DNA of 64,000 nucleotides, taken from NCBI GenBank assembly GCA_001931875.2, contig MSJH02000614.1:1-64000 (forward strand), given 5' to 3'. Below, in pieces: positions 46,674 to 61,930 of this stretch (position 1 is its first letter; the number at the start of each line of letters is the position of its first letter). The notes beneath the pieces were generated by a model that made no database searches, was not told the origin of the DNA, and saw only the letters and a list, made by a program, of their open reading frames with translations. The translations under genes were made by a program, and so were the position numbers. Source of the stretch: Byssochlamys sp. IMV 00236 (taxonomy: Eukaryota > Ascomycota > Eurotiomycetes > Eurotiales > Thermoascaceae).

Positions 46674-49035
46674 ATGGTTGGGCTTTCACAAAGGGCTGTC
46701 GTTGCCGCTGCAACTGCTCTTGTAGTCTTTGGGGACCCTCGGATTGTCAATGCTGAGTCTTCTTTCGGAAACGGTAAGACGCGTCTTGCACATTTCGCTT
46801 CAACTTGGGTAACAGTTGTCCACAGCGGTCGTTGTCGATGGAACGAGCTTTGCCCTCAATGGAGACAATGCGTCTTACAGATTCCATGTCGACAACAGCA
46901 CTGGAGATCTGTTGTCGGACCACTTCGGTGGCAGTTTGACCGGATCTATCCCAACGGCAGCAGTGCCGCAAGTGAACGGCTGGGTTGGCATGCCAGGTCG
47001 TGTGCGTCGTGAATTCCCCGACCAAGGACGCGGGGATTTCCGTATTCCTGCCGTGCGCATACGCCAAACTGCCGGTTATACCGTGTCAGACCTGCAGTAC
47101 CAATCTCACACAGTTGTGCAAGGCAAGCCTGGTCTTCCGGGGCTGCCTGCGACCACAGGTAGCGAGGACGATGCCACGACTCTGATTGTGCATCTGTATG
47201 ACAACTACAGCTCAGTAGCAGCAGATTTGTCGTACTCAATTTTCCCCAAGTACGATGCGATTGTTCGGAGCGTCAATGTAACCAACCGAGGAGAGGGGAA
47301 CATCACGATCGAGGCATTGGCCAGTCTGAGCGTGGATTTGCCCTTTGAGGACCTTGATATGATCAGTCTTAATGGAGACTGGGCTAGAGAAAGGCGACGC
47401 GAGAGGAGAAGAGTGGGATACGGTATTCAAGGGTATTTATTTTGGCACTGGGACAAAATAGAAAGCTGAAGTACTGTGCTAACTTGCAACAGCTTCGGAA
47501 GTACCACTGGGTTCTCGTCACATCTTCACAACCCATTCCTCACGCTAGTATCACCCTCTACAACAGAGACTCAGGGCGAGACGTGGGGGTTCTCTTTGGT
47601 CTATACTGGGTCATTTGCCGTCAATGTTGAGAAAGGCTCCCAGGGCTTTACCCGTGCTATGCTTGGTTTTAATCCTGAACAGTTATCTTGGAATCTAGGC
47701 CCTAACGAGTCTCTCATATCTCCCGAATGTGTTTCTGTCTACTCGAAAGACGGAATTGGTGGCATGTCTCGCTCGTTCCATCGTCTCTATCGCAAGCATT
47801 TAATAAAGAGCCAATATGCTACCAGCAACCGACCCCCTCTCCTCAACAGCTGGGAAGGACTTGGTTTTGACTTCAATGAGAGCAGCATGTACCAACTGGC
47901 CGAAGAGTCGGCTGCATTGGGAGCAAAGCTCTTCGTAATGGATGATGGCTGGTTCGGAAACAAATACCCTCGTGACGACGATTATGCTGGTCTCGGTGAC
48001 TGGCAACCGAACCGACAAAAGTTCCCCGATGGTCTCGACCCTCTGGTGAACAATGTGACTGAATTAAAGGCGGCAAATACCTCTACCAACCTCCGATTCG
48101 GTATCTGGATCGAGCCAGAAATGGTTGACCCCAACTCAACCCTGTACCACGAGCACCCTGACTGGGCACTTCACGCAGGCCCATACCCAAGGACGTTGCG
48201 GCGGAACCAGCTCGTGCTGAACCTCGCCTTGCCGGAGGTGCAGGACTTTATTATCGATTTCGTCTCAAACCTCCTTAAAAGTGCCAGCATCACCTATATC
48301 AAGTGGGACCACAACCGAGGTGTCCATGAGTTGCCCTCCCCTAGTGCAGACCACGAATACATGCTTGGCATGTACCGTGTGTTCGAGACTCTCACGTCCC
48401 GTTTTCCTGACGTCCTGTGGGAGGGATGTGCCTCGGGAGGCGGACGCTTCGACCCCGGTGTATTGCAATATTTCCCTCAGATATGGACATCTGATGACAC
48501 CGACGGCCTAGAGCGCATTTCCATCCAGCTTGGCACCTCTCTCGTGTATCCACCCAGCGCAATGGGTGCGCATATTTCGGCGGTGCCCAACCAACAAACC
48601 GGACGGACTACCCCCATCGAGTTCCGTGGGCACGTCGCTATGATGGGCGGTGGGTTCGGTCTTGAACTGAATCCAGAGGAACTTGATGAGAATGACAAAG
48701 CCGCCCTCCCCGGGCTTATCAATTTGGCAGAGAAGATTAGCCCAATTGTGCTTACCGGAGATATGTGGCGGTTGAGTCTCCCTGAGGAATCCAACTGGCC
48801 CGCTGTGTTGTTCATCTCTGAAGATGGGTCTCAAGCCGTGCTATTCTACTTCCAGGTCAGAGCTAATATAAACCGTGCTACGCCTTGGGTGAGATTGCAG
48901 GGACTGGACGCTCAGGCAACGTATAGTGTTGACGGGGTTGGAACTTACTCTGGTGCAACGCTAATGAACATGGGCTTACAGTTCCCGTTGGATGGTGACT
49001 ATGGTAGCACGGTAGTATTCCTGGAGAAGCAGTAA
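46674..49035 (+). CDS. aglC: Secreted alpha-galactosidase, GH36 (AglC-like)
   Basis: Releases terminal alpha-galactose from raffinose-family sugars and galactomannan fragments outside the cell. Three exons, 46674-46773, 46826-47432 and 47493-49035, encode 749 residues, the typical length. A signal peptide is evident: hydrophobic [12 protein letters not shown] and cleavage probably after VNA. Splicing gives [24 protein letters not shown]. Catalytic nucleophile Asp in YIKWDHNR; acid/base Asp in [39 protein letters not shown] and FVMDDGWFG are further GH36 signatures. Multiple NxS/T sites agree with secretion. Intron 1's nearer acceptor (ending 46815) would break frame; the one ending 46825 was used. 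Confidence 0.94.
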
Positions 49036-49257
49036 ATTAGACTCGGTATTTAATTCGAGGCCGTGAGCTGTACTTAGCATAGCCATTAGGAAATCTCACT
49101 TGAACAGAATAAAGTAAGAGGGTTGACGTCTCAAGTCTAAGTTTTGGCTTTGAGGCAAAAGGAACTTAATAGGATTGAAAGAATATCTATTTATATGTAT
49201 CAATAAGCCACTGTTCGAAAAGAAAAAAATCATATCCAACTAGCGGTGCCCAAGCGA

Positions 49258-52665
<3,408 letters not shown>

Positions 52666-52790
52666 GGTGCTGTGGTCTAGTGAGTTTACCTTTAACCAAC
52701 CACATCACCAACTTCAAACTAACCCCCCCATTGGTGGTAGGACGTCACGTTGTGGCCGTGCCAGCCTGGGTTCGATTCCCAGCAGCGCCA
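52666..52790 (+). tRNA. tRNA-His(GTG)-like gene with D-loop insertion, copy 1
   Basis: Removing 54 nt at 52683-52736 leaves a full cloverleaf. The acceptor 5' strand GGTGCTG pairs with CAGCGCC, one G.T wobble. D-stem GTCT/GGAC has loop AGTGGTA after removal. The anticodon loop is TTGTGGC (GTG, His). The T-arm CTGGG-TTCGATT-CCCAG is perfect, with discriminator A. Box A (TGGTCTAGTG) and box B (GGTTCGATTCC) are intact and a T-run follows at about 52803. The insert is not at 37/38, where nuclear tRNA introns sit. The first anticodon-stem pair (27-43) is a T/C mismatch. Two minus-strand copies lie at 54.5 and 57.5 kb. Could be functional with an unusual insert, or a retroposed derivative. Confidence 0.75.
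52683..52736 (+). other. D-loop insert of tRNA-His copy 1
   Basis: A 54-nt C/A-rich segment bounded on both sides by GTG. Inside it CACCAA can pair with TTGGTG at its 3' end, forming a hairpin around a C-run. It starts AGTTTACC and has no AG at the end, so it is not a spliceosomal intron. Confidence 0.6.
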
Positions 52791-54536
52791 ACATTGAATA
52801 ACTTTTTGCGTTTTGTTTTTTTATCCCCCAGCAAAATGAATGTCTATTCGAGGTGAAAGCGAGCATTGCTACATTTATGTCTTGACAAACTACTCATAGA
52901 CAGCACATGAGGTCCTTATTTCGCAATGGGCTAAGGGGATGTTGCGGTCAAGATTTAGATAACTTCTCGACGCCCTATTAGACTCTGTGCTAGATGTTTA
53001 TATCGAGAGAAAATATATTGTGAGAACCTCACTATGGCTTGCGTGCTGCCGAAGGTGTTATGCAGAAGGTCTAGCTCCACTGATCTCACGTCTGTGGAAC
53101 TGTCTCGAACAATTGATAAATCTGGCCAGCGCGAGATACTCCAGGAGCTTGCCGACAAACAGTCTCTTCGCGATAATATCTGCGTAATATTTGTACGAAA
53201 TATGTGCGGACTCCTGTCTTGAAGAAAATGAGAACTGAGGATCTAGCCTGAAGGTTCTGCCAGACAGAATGCTGCTCTAAACTGGCCGGTCCCCATGGCC
53301 ATTCGAATGATATCAAGTTATATTTGGCCTTCAGGTAGTACATTTCAACTAATCACTCGTTGTTCTGGACCTGATGGGAGCGACGTATTCATCCGCATTC
53401 CCTTGAGCCCCCTAGCCAAAATACCAATATGGCGCTCGATCGCCTATCAAACTACACTTCTTCTATATCAGTTCTCATTTCGCTTTCTTCGTCACCTCCT
53501 GCACGATCAATAGCATGCACAGATGCTTAAAACGCTGTTGAATGCCCTTGCGTAGGGAGTTTCGCATGAAAATACTGATATATGTAGAAAGGAACCCCCA
53601 AACTGGGATGAGATCTACTTTATTTCCAGCATAGAGAAAGCGAGAAAGGCTGCTATATTAGACCAGAGAATCTTTATTCAACGGATGTCTTCGGCTACCT
53701 TGAGAATGCAAGCTGATATAGTTCGAAAAATACGAAACACCGGCCAACAGACAGAAGAACTGGATTGAACATCTTATGTCTTTTCAACAAGGTCAGTCAT
53801 ATTTCTTGCGGTTCTGAGCAAACTTGAAGATTGTGATTCCCTAGTGGTGGCATATTACCAACGGCTCCAAAGGAAAAGGCTCCAGGTTCCACTAAAGATA
53901 TCCAAGCTTTGTCGAGCTCTGCCGAAGGACAGATGATATAAACCATCCTGTACATCCCAATGGCTTTGGATGCTTGAAAGCGGCATACCAGAGTTGGACT
54001 CCGACAAAGAGTCTTCAGATATACCGTGACTGTGCTACGGAACGATACAATGGCTTGCAGCCTCATCTTTCCAAGATGGTCGGTGAGATTAGATTCCATA
54101 TTACGTGGAGAAAGGCAGAGGCTTGGTATATTTGATAACAGCTTCAGCTTTCTCTCCTATAGACCTGGAAAGATTTCATGGTCAAGGAGCGTAAAGGTCA
54201 ATTGTGGTGTGTTTACGTTAGAACTTTTAGGAATAAAATCCAGTCCATCAAGTACTTATACAGCCCACACCAAAAATATACATAAAACTAGAAAAAGAAT
54301 TTGTCCACAATTGTCCACAGGCTGGAGGATAACGTCGCTTCAAATATCAGACAGATCATAAACCCAATCAAGTACACCTACCTACTCATATATTCCCTTC
54401 CCACAAATCGAAGGAGGCCCGTGGAAGGCAAGTGATCTAGACCTCGATGCCCTTATGTCGTGCCGATTTGTCCAGTAGACCATCATCTTGCCGAAGAAAA
54501 AAATGAAGAGAAAAAATGCAAAAAGATATACAAGAT
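52791..54536. other. Gene-poor region with possible coding remnants
   Basis: Plus-strand stretches near 53070-53220 (SVELSRTIDKSGQREILQEL) and 53610-53765 (IEKARKAAILDQR) read like charged, coiled-coil protein fragments in different frames, separated by stops. They may be pieces of a decayed gene. No intact gene is supported. Confidence 0.3.
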
Positions 54537-54660
54537 TGGCGCTGCTGGGAATCGAACCCAGGCTGGCACGGCCACAACGTGACGTCCTACCACCAATGGG
54601 GGGGTTAGTTAAGGTTGGTTGATGCTGGATGAAAGGCAAAACTCACTAGACCACAGCACC
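54537..54660 (-). tRNA. tRNA-His(GTG)-like gene with D-loop insertion, copy 2
   Basis: Minus-strand copy. The tRNA halves are identical to the 52,666 copy, including the T/C mismatch at 27-43, the GTG anticodon and box B. The insert is one base shorter and clearly diverged (AGTTTTGCC start, ACCAA/TTGGT hairpin kept). A T-run terminator follows the 3' end on this strand. Confidence 0.73.
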
Positions 54661-55569
54661 CGATTTGATGATCTAATCAGACCCGTGGAAACTTATGAAG
54701 CTAGTGAACCCGAGATAGACGCGAGCCAATGATAGCATACAGTATCCTAAGACCGCGCATTAGTTATGAATAAAAAGCCAAGGATTACTGTCCTTACTCT
54801 ATCGCGTGAAAATAAGTTAAGAAGTCATAAATCTGTCTTTTTATCCTGACTAGCTTACTTACGCCCACTTCTCGTCACCGATTTCCTGCCTTCTAAGAAT
54901 GGCTAGAACCTTACGAAACAAGATTCTGTTATACACGCAAAAGACGCAGGGGGATGCTTTCTTCTTCTTTTCTTTCTTTTGGATTTTACGCTGACCTCGG
55001 TCACATACAAATCAATTGAGTTGCCTCGTTTGGAATCGAGACCGGGAGACCTGGTGGATATGTGTTGGACATCGACTTCGCGTATTATCGTTTTCAAGCG
55101 GATGGCAACACAACATTGTGGGAACAAATCGATGTGCTTCTGGGCAGCGTTCAATGTGAATGCTGAGATTCAATCTACCTGACTAGACAGGGTCTCTTGT
55201 GGCCACATTTTGCTCAAGTCAAAGATTCGCTGCTTTTGAAGGCACGGCTTGAAGAGCGACGATCGACGTACTACTATACATCGCAGAAGCAAGCGCATCC
55301 GGGACAACGAGAGCAGGCCATTTGAAAAGATGGGACAAACAGCAAGAGTAGTTCGATAGAGAAACGTGTATGGAATCAAGTAGCATTCGTGCAGTGCAGA
55401 AAACTGGAGAAAGAAAAGAGTTTTATTCATGCCTGCTGCAGTAGAACTCATCTTATAGACATACGGGGAGGTTACCCCTTCAGGCAAATCGTCTTCTCCC
55501 CACTCTTCCTCACTATCCCATTTGGCATCACTTCCTCCGATCGCTGTGATGGTATATTTCTCGCATTAT
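54661..55569. other. Intergenic, no gene recognised
   Basis: Short frames only, no recognised family. Low-complexity TTC/T-rich patch near 54960-54980. Confidence 0.45.
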
Positions 55570-56400
55570 TCGGTCTATCCATTAAGCCTTCGGCTTCTTG
55601 AAATTCCCGACCCATCCCATCTTGCGCTCAAATGCGGCCCTCATGTGTCCTCTCAAGTGGTCTATTCCTTGACTACCTGGCCAGGAGCTTGCCCCAACCC
55701 CCACACCTTCATCGAGAGGAGCGTTGCCCGTTAATATTAGCCTGAAGGTCTCTATGGTCTGGTGAGTAGACTCATCGTTGGGAAGCAGGTCTTCATAACT
55801 GAGTGTTGCCTGCGGCCACGCAGTGCAGTGGGAAATATCTCTTGCTACCACGCCGAGATACCATCTCTAAAAGCTCGATATCGCGACCGCAATGATTCAG
55901 TAGTACCTGCATGGCTTCTATAATTCTAGCAAGAGCTCGCACATGCAGCGCAGTGACCTGCTGAATACTAAGCTAAGAACCTGCACGTCCCATCTGCCGA
56001 GCATGGACATTCGCCCCGTTGGCAATAAGAGGGGATACTAAATTGTAACTGGCCCTGGAGGCAGCCCATTAAGCACGGTCTCCAAATTGTGTTGTTCACG
56101 CTGCTGTCCTGGCTGTCGGATAGAATCAGCATTACGAACCAAAGCCCCCTTGTCAGGAGTATGCAAATCAGGCTTTCGCTGTGGGTAAGGTTGGTTTAAG
56201 CCTATTCTTATCGAGGATAAATTGAACAGTGTCCAGGTTGCGTATATATAAGCGGTATTCAGTACTCCAAATGATCGATATTCCAGCGCCTGGGACGGGT
56301 CGGATCAAGTTGATACAGATCAAGCGGCATGCGAAGAACGTCTGTGATACCATATTCAACCACAACGCAGAGAAGATCATATTCATATACTTCGCCGTAA
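55570..56400 (-). pseudogene. Degraded ankyrin-repeat gene (minus strand)
   Basis: Minus-strand sequence contains scattered ankyrin-like pieces in several frames: RNLDTVQFILDKNR (about 56200), SPLIANGANVHARQMGRAG (about 56000-56050), VTALHVRALARIIEAMQVLLNHC and FPLHCVAAGNTQL (about 55800-55960), then an open tail SYEDLLPNDESTHQTIETF ending about 55582. Stops and frameshifts interrupt it (for example FPLHCVAAGNTQL runs straight into a stop, while the frame +1 continues). No splice model joins the parts. Best read as a decayed ankyrin gene, perhaps a relative of the STAND/ankyrin families such as the large one at 17-23 kb. Confidence 0.5.
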
Positions 56401-57490
56401 CCTGAGCATGTCTATAGTGCTTCTCAATATACTTTTTCCAAATTGCTACGTCGGTGCGCGGAACAATTACCCGTTCTCGTAAAGAAGATCACCGTCTGGA
56501 CTGACAGTCGAGACGGAGCCATCTAAGTCGGGAACACTAACCTCGATATATGCAATTACATGCTTTAATCATTTGACAACTATGTCCGGCCATAATCTGG
56601 TTTCAAGCAGGTGAGGGAGGATTTCATCTAAGGCTAGACATGAAGGAGTCAAAGGCTAGCAAAACGAGTGGTGGCTGAAGCCAGTATTAAACGTAAAAGC
56701 GCTGTTGATCCGACGGATTCAGAGAACTCTAACTACTCAGATATCCACCAATCTCTGCGAGAGATGTTCACCTCAACTCTACCTGGACTTAGCAAAACTA
56801 GGAGATTGAGAACCAAATTATCATACTGAGCATATCCAACAATAAGAGATACGACTTTGATTATGAGAATGATTCTCACATACCATATTAATGCCATGTT
56901 GATCATAGAACCTGCAATGGAGACAAATTCCCTAGAAACAGAGAATACAATGTTCTTTCAGTACTTACTTCTGTCATCTTAAGCTTTATATTCAGTGATT
57001 GCAACAATTTCAATAAGACACGCTTTGAGATTGAAAAAAGAAAAGCAGAATATGCCATCACATACTATCTCGCGCGATCCTGCTGGGACAACTGGATAGA
57101 ATACCGGTGAGTTATTACAAATATTGTGTGTCTCACTGCGAACTGAGACGTTGCACCACCTTTTTTTATCTTCAAGGCAAGCTGTGTTCGAACGCATCCA
57201 GGCGATTATTACATCGCGACAAGGCAGAATAGATACACTATGACTATTTCTGCTCGAGATTAGATTTAACATTTTAGAACACACAAAGCATCGTGTCCTA
57301 GAGAACAAATGTCGGCTTTTACCCGTGGACGGACATGGCCTCTATCTTACATGCATTTTTCTAGAATTCTCAAACCTCCTTCAAATAAGATGGTTTCCAT
57401 TCCTCGTATACACAACGGGTCTTGAAAAAATGATTTAAAGGAAAGGGAAAGAGAGAAAAAAAAAAGCCAGTCAAAAAAGATATTCAATGT
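56401..57490. other. Gene-poor region
   Basis: No supported gene. AT-rich with scattered stops; the frame 57308-56979 on the minus strand has no family features. Confidence 0.45.
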
Positions 57491-57615
57491 TGGCGCTGCT
57501 GGGAATCGAACCCAGGCTGGCACGGCCACAACGTGACGTCCTACCACCAATTGGGGGGTTAGTTTTAAGTTGGTGATGTGGTTGGTTAAAGGTAAACTCA
57601 CTAGACCACAGCACC
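57491..57615 (-). tRNA. tRNA-His(GTG)-like gene with D-loop insertion, copy 3
   Basis: Minus-strand copy, 125 nt. tRNA parts are identical to the other two copies; the insert differs from copy 1 at about two positions, with the CACCAA/TTGGTG hairpin kept. The 3' flank matches copy 1 for about ten bases (ACATTGAATA) before a T-run terminator. A G precedes the first acceptor base, as also in copy 2. Long open frames reading across this copy and across copy 1 are artefacts of the RNA gene. Confidence 0.75.
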
Positions 57616-58435
57616 CGATTTGCAGAAACTTTCCGTTTGAGGCTATATGAGCGGATGGCTGCTCGTGCCATCTTTTCCTTGTAAAATACGCGGACAGCGT
57701 CAAAAAAAAAGAAAAATAGAAAATAACAGATAGTTCCTCGCTGGGTTGTTATTGCTCTTTTCTTTTCCTTTCCCCTTTTTTACAGGTTATAAATTGAAGT
57801 TTCTCGCCACGATCTGATCACCATCCCGGATAACTACTCATACACCGCCTATTCTAGGCTGAATATATAACCCGCTACAGCTAGGTGGAAGGGAAACTTT
57901 GTTTTGCACACTTTATGGATGAATATAATTTAAGATAGATGAAAACACAAAGAGTCATATTGTTACTGTTAGAGTCAAGATGAAACAGTTAATGCCAACA
58001 GTTCACTGGCCGGCGGAATGTTAACCTCCGACTGCCCGACAGGCACGTTGTACCGAGGCATTTGTAGCTGAGGCAAATGTATCCAAACCTGAACCGTTTG
58101 GACATAGCTTTCCGTCGAGACTAATTGATCCCAGACCACTTTTCATTGGGCTCTCTGGTATGGAATCCCCTTTAGTGGATACTTCTTCCAGGATGCTTGA
58201 ATAACTCGGGCGTTTGAGTCTCGCCGATTCTCCACAAAGTAGAGACCTGATCGCTACGCCATGGGGTCGACCTCGATGGATACAGTTTACAGTCATGGTT
58301 AAATAACTGGCGTGGTTCAAGGGCAGCAATAACCCTGGGGAATGAATAGCAGTCACTTCAACTGTCCGGCATATTGAATCTGCCAACATTGACGTCCCAG
58401 AGTATTGGCCCAACGTGATCAATTTACCCTTGAAA
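57616..58435. other. Intergenic, no gene recognised
   Basis: Upstream of the short-chain dehydrogenase. The minus-strand frame 58422-58021 has no recognisable domain and was not called. Confidence 0.45.
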
Positions 58436-59485
58436 ATGGCATCGTTGGTCGCAGATTTTGTGAATCCATGTAGTTACATGGGTTCAGTTAATTTCGAACC
58501 AGATAGGGACATTGGAGATCTTACAGGAAAGGTTATTCTGGTAACTGGTGGTATGTGCAGTCAATAAGCGCGATCGCCAAAGCGATCATTGATGGAGATG
58601 AACATCCTCAACTGAAGCAACTATACAGGAAACGCGGGATTGGGCAAGGAGTCCGTCTTCCAACTTGCCAAACACAACCCGCAGCATATCTTCCTTGCTG
58701 CTCGCTCAGAATCCAAAGCAAAGGATGCAATTGACTCCATCAAGAACGACCTTGGCAAGGACGTGAACATCACCTGGCTCCCTTTGGACTTGACGTCTAC
58801 AACTTCTATCAAGAATGCTGCAGAGACATTCAAATCACAGGCCTCGAGACTGGATATTCTGATGCTCAATGCTGGAGTCATGGCTCTGCCGCCAGGTGAA
58901 ACAGAGATGGGTCATGAAATCCAGCTAGGCACGAATCACACCGGTCACTTCTTTCTAACAAAGCTGCTTATGCCCACTCTGCTTAAAACCGCAGAAGAGC
59001 CGAACTCCGATGTCCGAGTTATCTCTCTTTCGTCTATAGGACATAACATGGCCCCATCGTTCGAGAGTATCTTGGACCAGAAGAAGTTGAAAAAGACTAG
59101 TCAGAGCATGGTCCGATATGGTGCATCTAAAGCCGCCAATATCTTGTTCGCAGCAGAGCTAGCTCGTCGCTACCCTTCACTCACATCGGTGTCTGTCCAC
59201 CCTGGTATTATCCTGACTGACCTTTATGACACCATGTGGAAAAATTCTATTTTTACGACTGTCTCTTCGAGGGTCATGGGGGTCTTCGCTACTCCATTGT
59301 CTAAGGGCGCCTATAATCAACTCTGGGCCGCTGCGGGGGCCAAAAAGGAGAACTTGGTGAACGGTGCATACTATGTTCCGGTTGGGATACTGAAAGCCAA
59401 GAATTATTATGCAGTGAACAAGGACATGGGGAAACGATTGTGGGAGTGGACTGAGGCGGAATTGCAGAAATTTGGGGCTCTTTAG
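58436..59485 (+). CDS. Short-chain dehydrogenase/reductase
   Basis: NAD(P)-dependent oxidoreductase of the retinol-dehydrogenase-like SDR branch. Two exons, 58436-58550 and 58629-59485, encode 323 residues. Splicing restores the cofactor motif VTGGNAGLGK (GxxxGxG type). LMLNAGVM is the NNAG-equivalent. The catalytic pair is in MVRYGASKAANILF (YxxxK) with Ser in VISLSSIGH. HPGIILTD follows, as usual. The ATG at 58481 is an alternative start; the first gives a short extra leader. Substrate unknown. Confidence 0.9.
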
Positions 59486-61154
59486 TGGATATACATATTT
59501 AACTCATCTGTACATAATGTCTTGATAATAGCAGAAGGTAAAATACATCTATTCGGATTGGACCTCTTCCCAGCAGCAAATTCATGTAAATGGAACCCAT
59601 TGCATAACAAGAATTCTATAACCTCGCTATTTCCTACTACCCTCATGCGTTCATAGTGACTATGTCTACATAACCACACTTAATGCAGAAAACGGTATCC
59701 TCATATTGATTGCACAGTCCTTGCTACGTCTTCTCAGGACCAATCATATCATGTCTGCCTGAGACGATAGAGCAATCTCGAAAAAGCCATCAGCGCTTAG
59801 CTTTCCAGTCGCACTGCCTCTTTTTATTCATGTGTTGCATCCATCATATCAATAGGGTTGAACCGACTATTCCCAGTTTGGATAGCACTCGCCAGCTCAG
59901 CTTTGTCATACAAGTTATATAACTAGTTATGAGACTCACTCTTCAGTACGCTTCTGAAATACGGTCTACAATGTTTATGCGAACGTTCTTTTCTCGTTTC
60001 CTACATCTATCATTCTTGGCTAGCATTTTGTGACGCGATGGACCATGAAGCGAACAATATTCCTTCTCCGAGACGGATGTGCCTCTGATAATCTCCATAC
60101 TCCATGCTCTTGAATAAAAATGTGACCGGGATTTATTATCACTCAAAAATAAAAGGCCATCCTCGTAAGCCAGATTGAGAAAAGCAAATCGCCGAGGCCT
60201 AAATGTCGCTGAGGAAGAGGAAGTCTAAACATGAGTTGTCAGATGAGCTCGTTACCAACGGAGTCCTCAGGACGTATCGTGAGATGTCGGGCTGCAATGG
60301 TTATATAGCGTGGGTGCGAAATACCTTTATTTGTAATTAGAGTTGAAATAGAGAACGCTATATTGCAACAACCTGGTTAATTGAATATTCACTACTAAAC
60401 GTCTTCTGATATCTCGACTTCATACCTGGTCGCCTTTCCATCTTCGGCCCATAGCCAGCGCCACGGCCGCGTCAGTGATCGCTCTGAAAGGCCGAGTATA
60501 TGGATATTGGACAGAAAGTTGATCACTCCACAGCGATACATTGTCGTTCTCATTATGTCCTAGTAGATACAGCGGGCTGCTAAAGAAGGATGATATCATT
60601 AGACATTCAGATGAAGAGACCAGGTAGACAGTGCTGACTCTGCTTTTCGGTAGCCGAGTCTATTCATAAGGCCTATATATTAGTTGGAACTATGGCTGTT
60701 GCCCGAGTGAAATTCCTGAGGTGGTTTGTCATGGTGAGCATATTTGCGCGAATATCACGTTGAGCTGATCGCGTTGCCGAGACACTATTGATGGCGAAGA
60801 TCTAGCGTCCCCGATCGCGAGGATCTTGCAGCTCAATTTCAGCCCAATCTCTTATATATCTCGATGCCATATGAGCAAGATTAAGCAGATTTCTATAACA
60901 ACCATAGCTTCACGAAGGTTACAAGCAATCAGACCGATATTTACATGACTGCGCTCAACACACTGTTGATTCATACTCAGCTGCCAGCTGCAACCACTAT
61001 CGTGTAATTATCAGTTATTGACCAAGCTAAAGAATTAGGAAGATGAAATCGTAGACCTGGTATAATAGCCTGCTTAGGTCCATCCCTTCGTCCACCATTC
61101 TTCTATTCACTATAAGCTACAACTCTGTTTTCAAGCAAGAGGCATAAACCGACC
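59486..61154. other. Long intergenic region
   Basis: No intact gene. A short ATG frame near 60203 (about 50 codons, basic) and a minus-strand stretch near 60400-60500 with a plausible protein C-terminus (RPWRWLWAEDGKATRYEVE) may be remnants. TATA-like TATAAGCT at 61111 lies 44 bp before the copper transporter ATG. Confidence 0.35.
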
Positions 61155-61930
61155 ATGAATATGACAATGGCAATGGGACACGATCATCCTACAAACGGTA
61201 CTGAGTCCATTCATAGTGATGGAATGGAGATGCCCGCCATTTTCACGACCGGGACGCACATTACGCTTTTTTTCAAGGATTGGACGACCGCTTCCTATTC
61301 ATCATATGTCCTCACATTGTTCTTCCTCTTCTTATTGGCCTGGTTTAACCGCTTCCTTGGGATCTTGAAGCTCCAACTAGAATCCAGGGCCCATTCCGTT
61401 CATCATATTCCCAGTGCGCCTGTATTAGCATCTGCAGCCGCGCGACGTCGGCGAAATATCAAGGAGCACATGAGCCCTTTGCCGCTATACATGGAGATTG
61501 ACAAGAACGATGATGAGAATAGTTCGCAATTCCCGTCAACTCCTTTTTTACGGTCCCAGGGGCAGAGGGAGCATGGTAGAAGATTGGACTCAAACGGAGC
61601 CGATCAATCGCAGTCGTTTATCACAAGATCTTTTCGCAGACTGTGCAGTGCATGGACTTTGACTCGACTATGGAGCTGGAGACATGATGGCCTGTATTCA
61701 TTTATCGAAGGGGTACGGGCTTCGATTGGGTATCTACTGTGAGCTTCTCCCTCCGCTAACGTCGATCGTTCCTAGCTAATGATCACCTACCTAGAATGTT
61801 AGCCGTCATGACGTTTAATATCGGCGTGTTTTCTGCAGTCATTAGCGGAATAATCGTGAGCGAGCTTGTACTGGGTCGATATGCGGGCCATTCACCTGGT
61901 TGGCAAGATGGGGCTTGTCACGATGGCTAG
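61155..61930 (+). CDS. Ctr-family copper transporter
   Basis: Imports Cu+ across plasma or vacuolar membrane as a trimer. Two exons, 61155-61738 and 61795-61930, encode 239 residues. A Met/His-rich N-terminus (MNMTMAMGHDH, then DGMEMP) binds copper. The first membrane helix is YVLTLFFLFLLAWF. A long cytosolic loop separates it from the second helix carrying MLAVMTFNIGVF, which has the hallmark MxxxM selectivity motif, and a third helix ISGIIVSELVLG. The short C-tail ends CHDG, supplying metal-handling Cys/His residues. The long loop (about 110 residues) is typical of fungal Ctr2-like members. Confidence 0.92.

Noticed and set aside
52683..52736. D-loop insert as a spliceosomal intron (GTGAGT at its 5' edge)
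   Set aside because: No AG acceptor at the other edge and pol III genes are not spliced that way.
57347..57703. Long minus-strand frame across the tRNA-His copy (a similar one at 52644-52856)
   Set aside because: The shared peptide comes from the RNA gene itself; no start context, no protein family, and the conservation follows tRNA stems.
58021..58422. 133-codon minus-strand frame upstream of the dehydrogenase
   Set aside because: No recognisable motif or homology by eye; could be chance.
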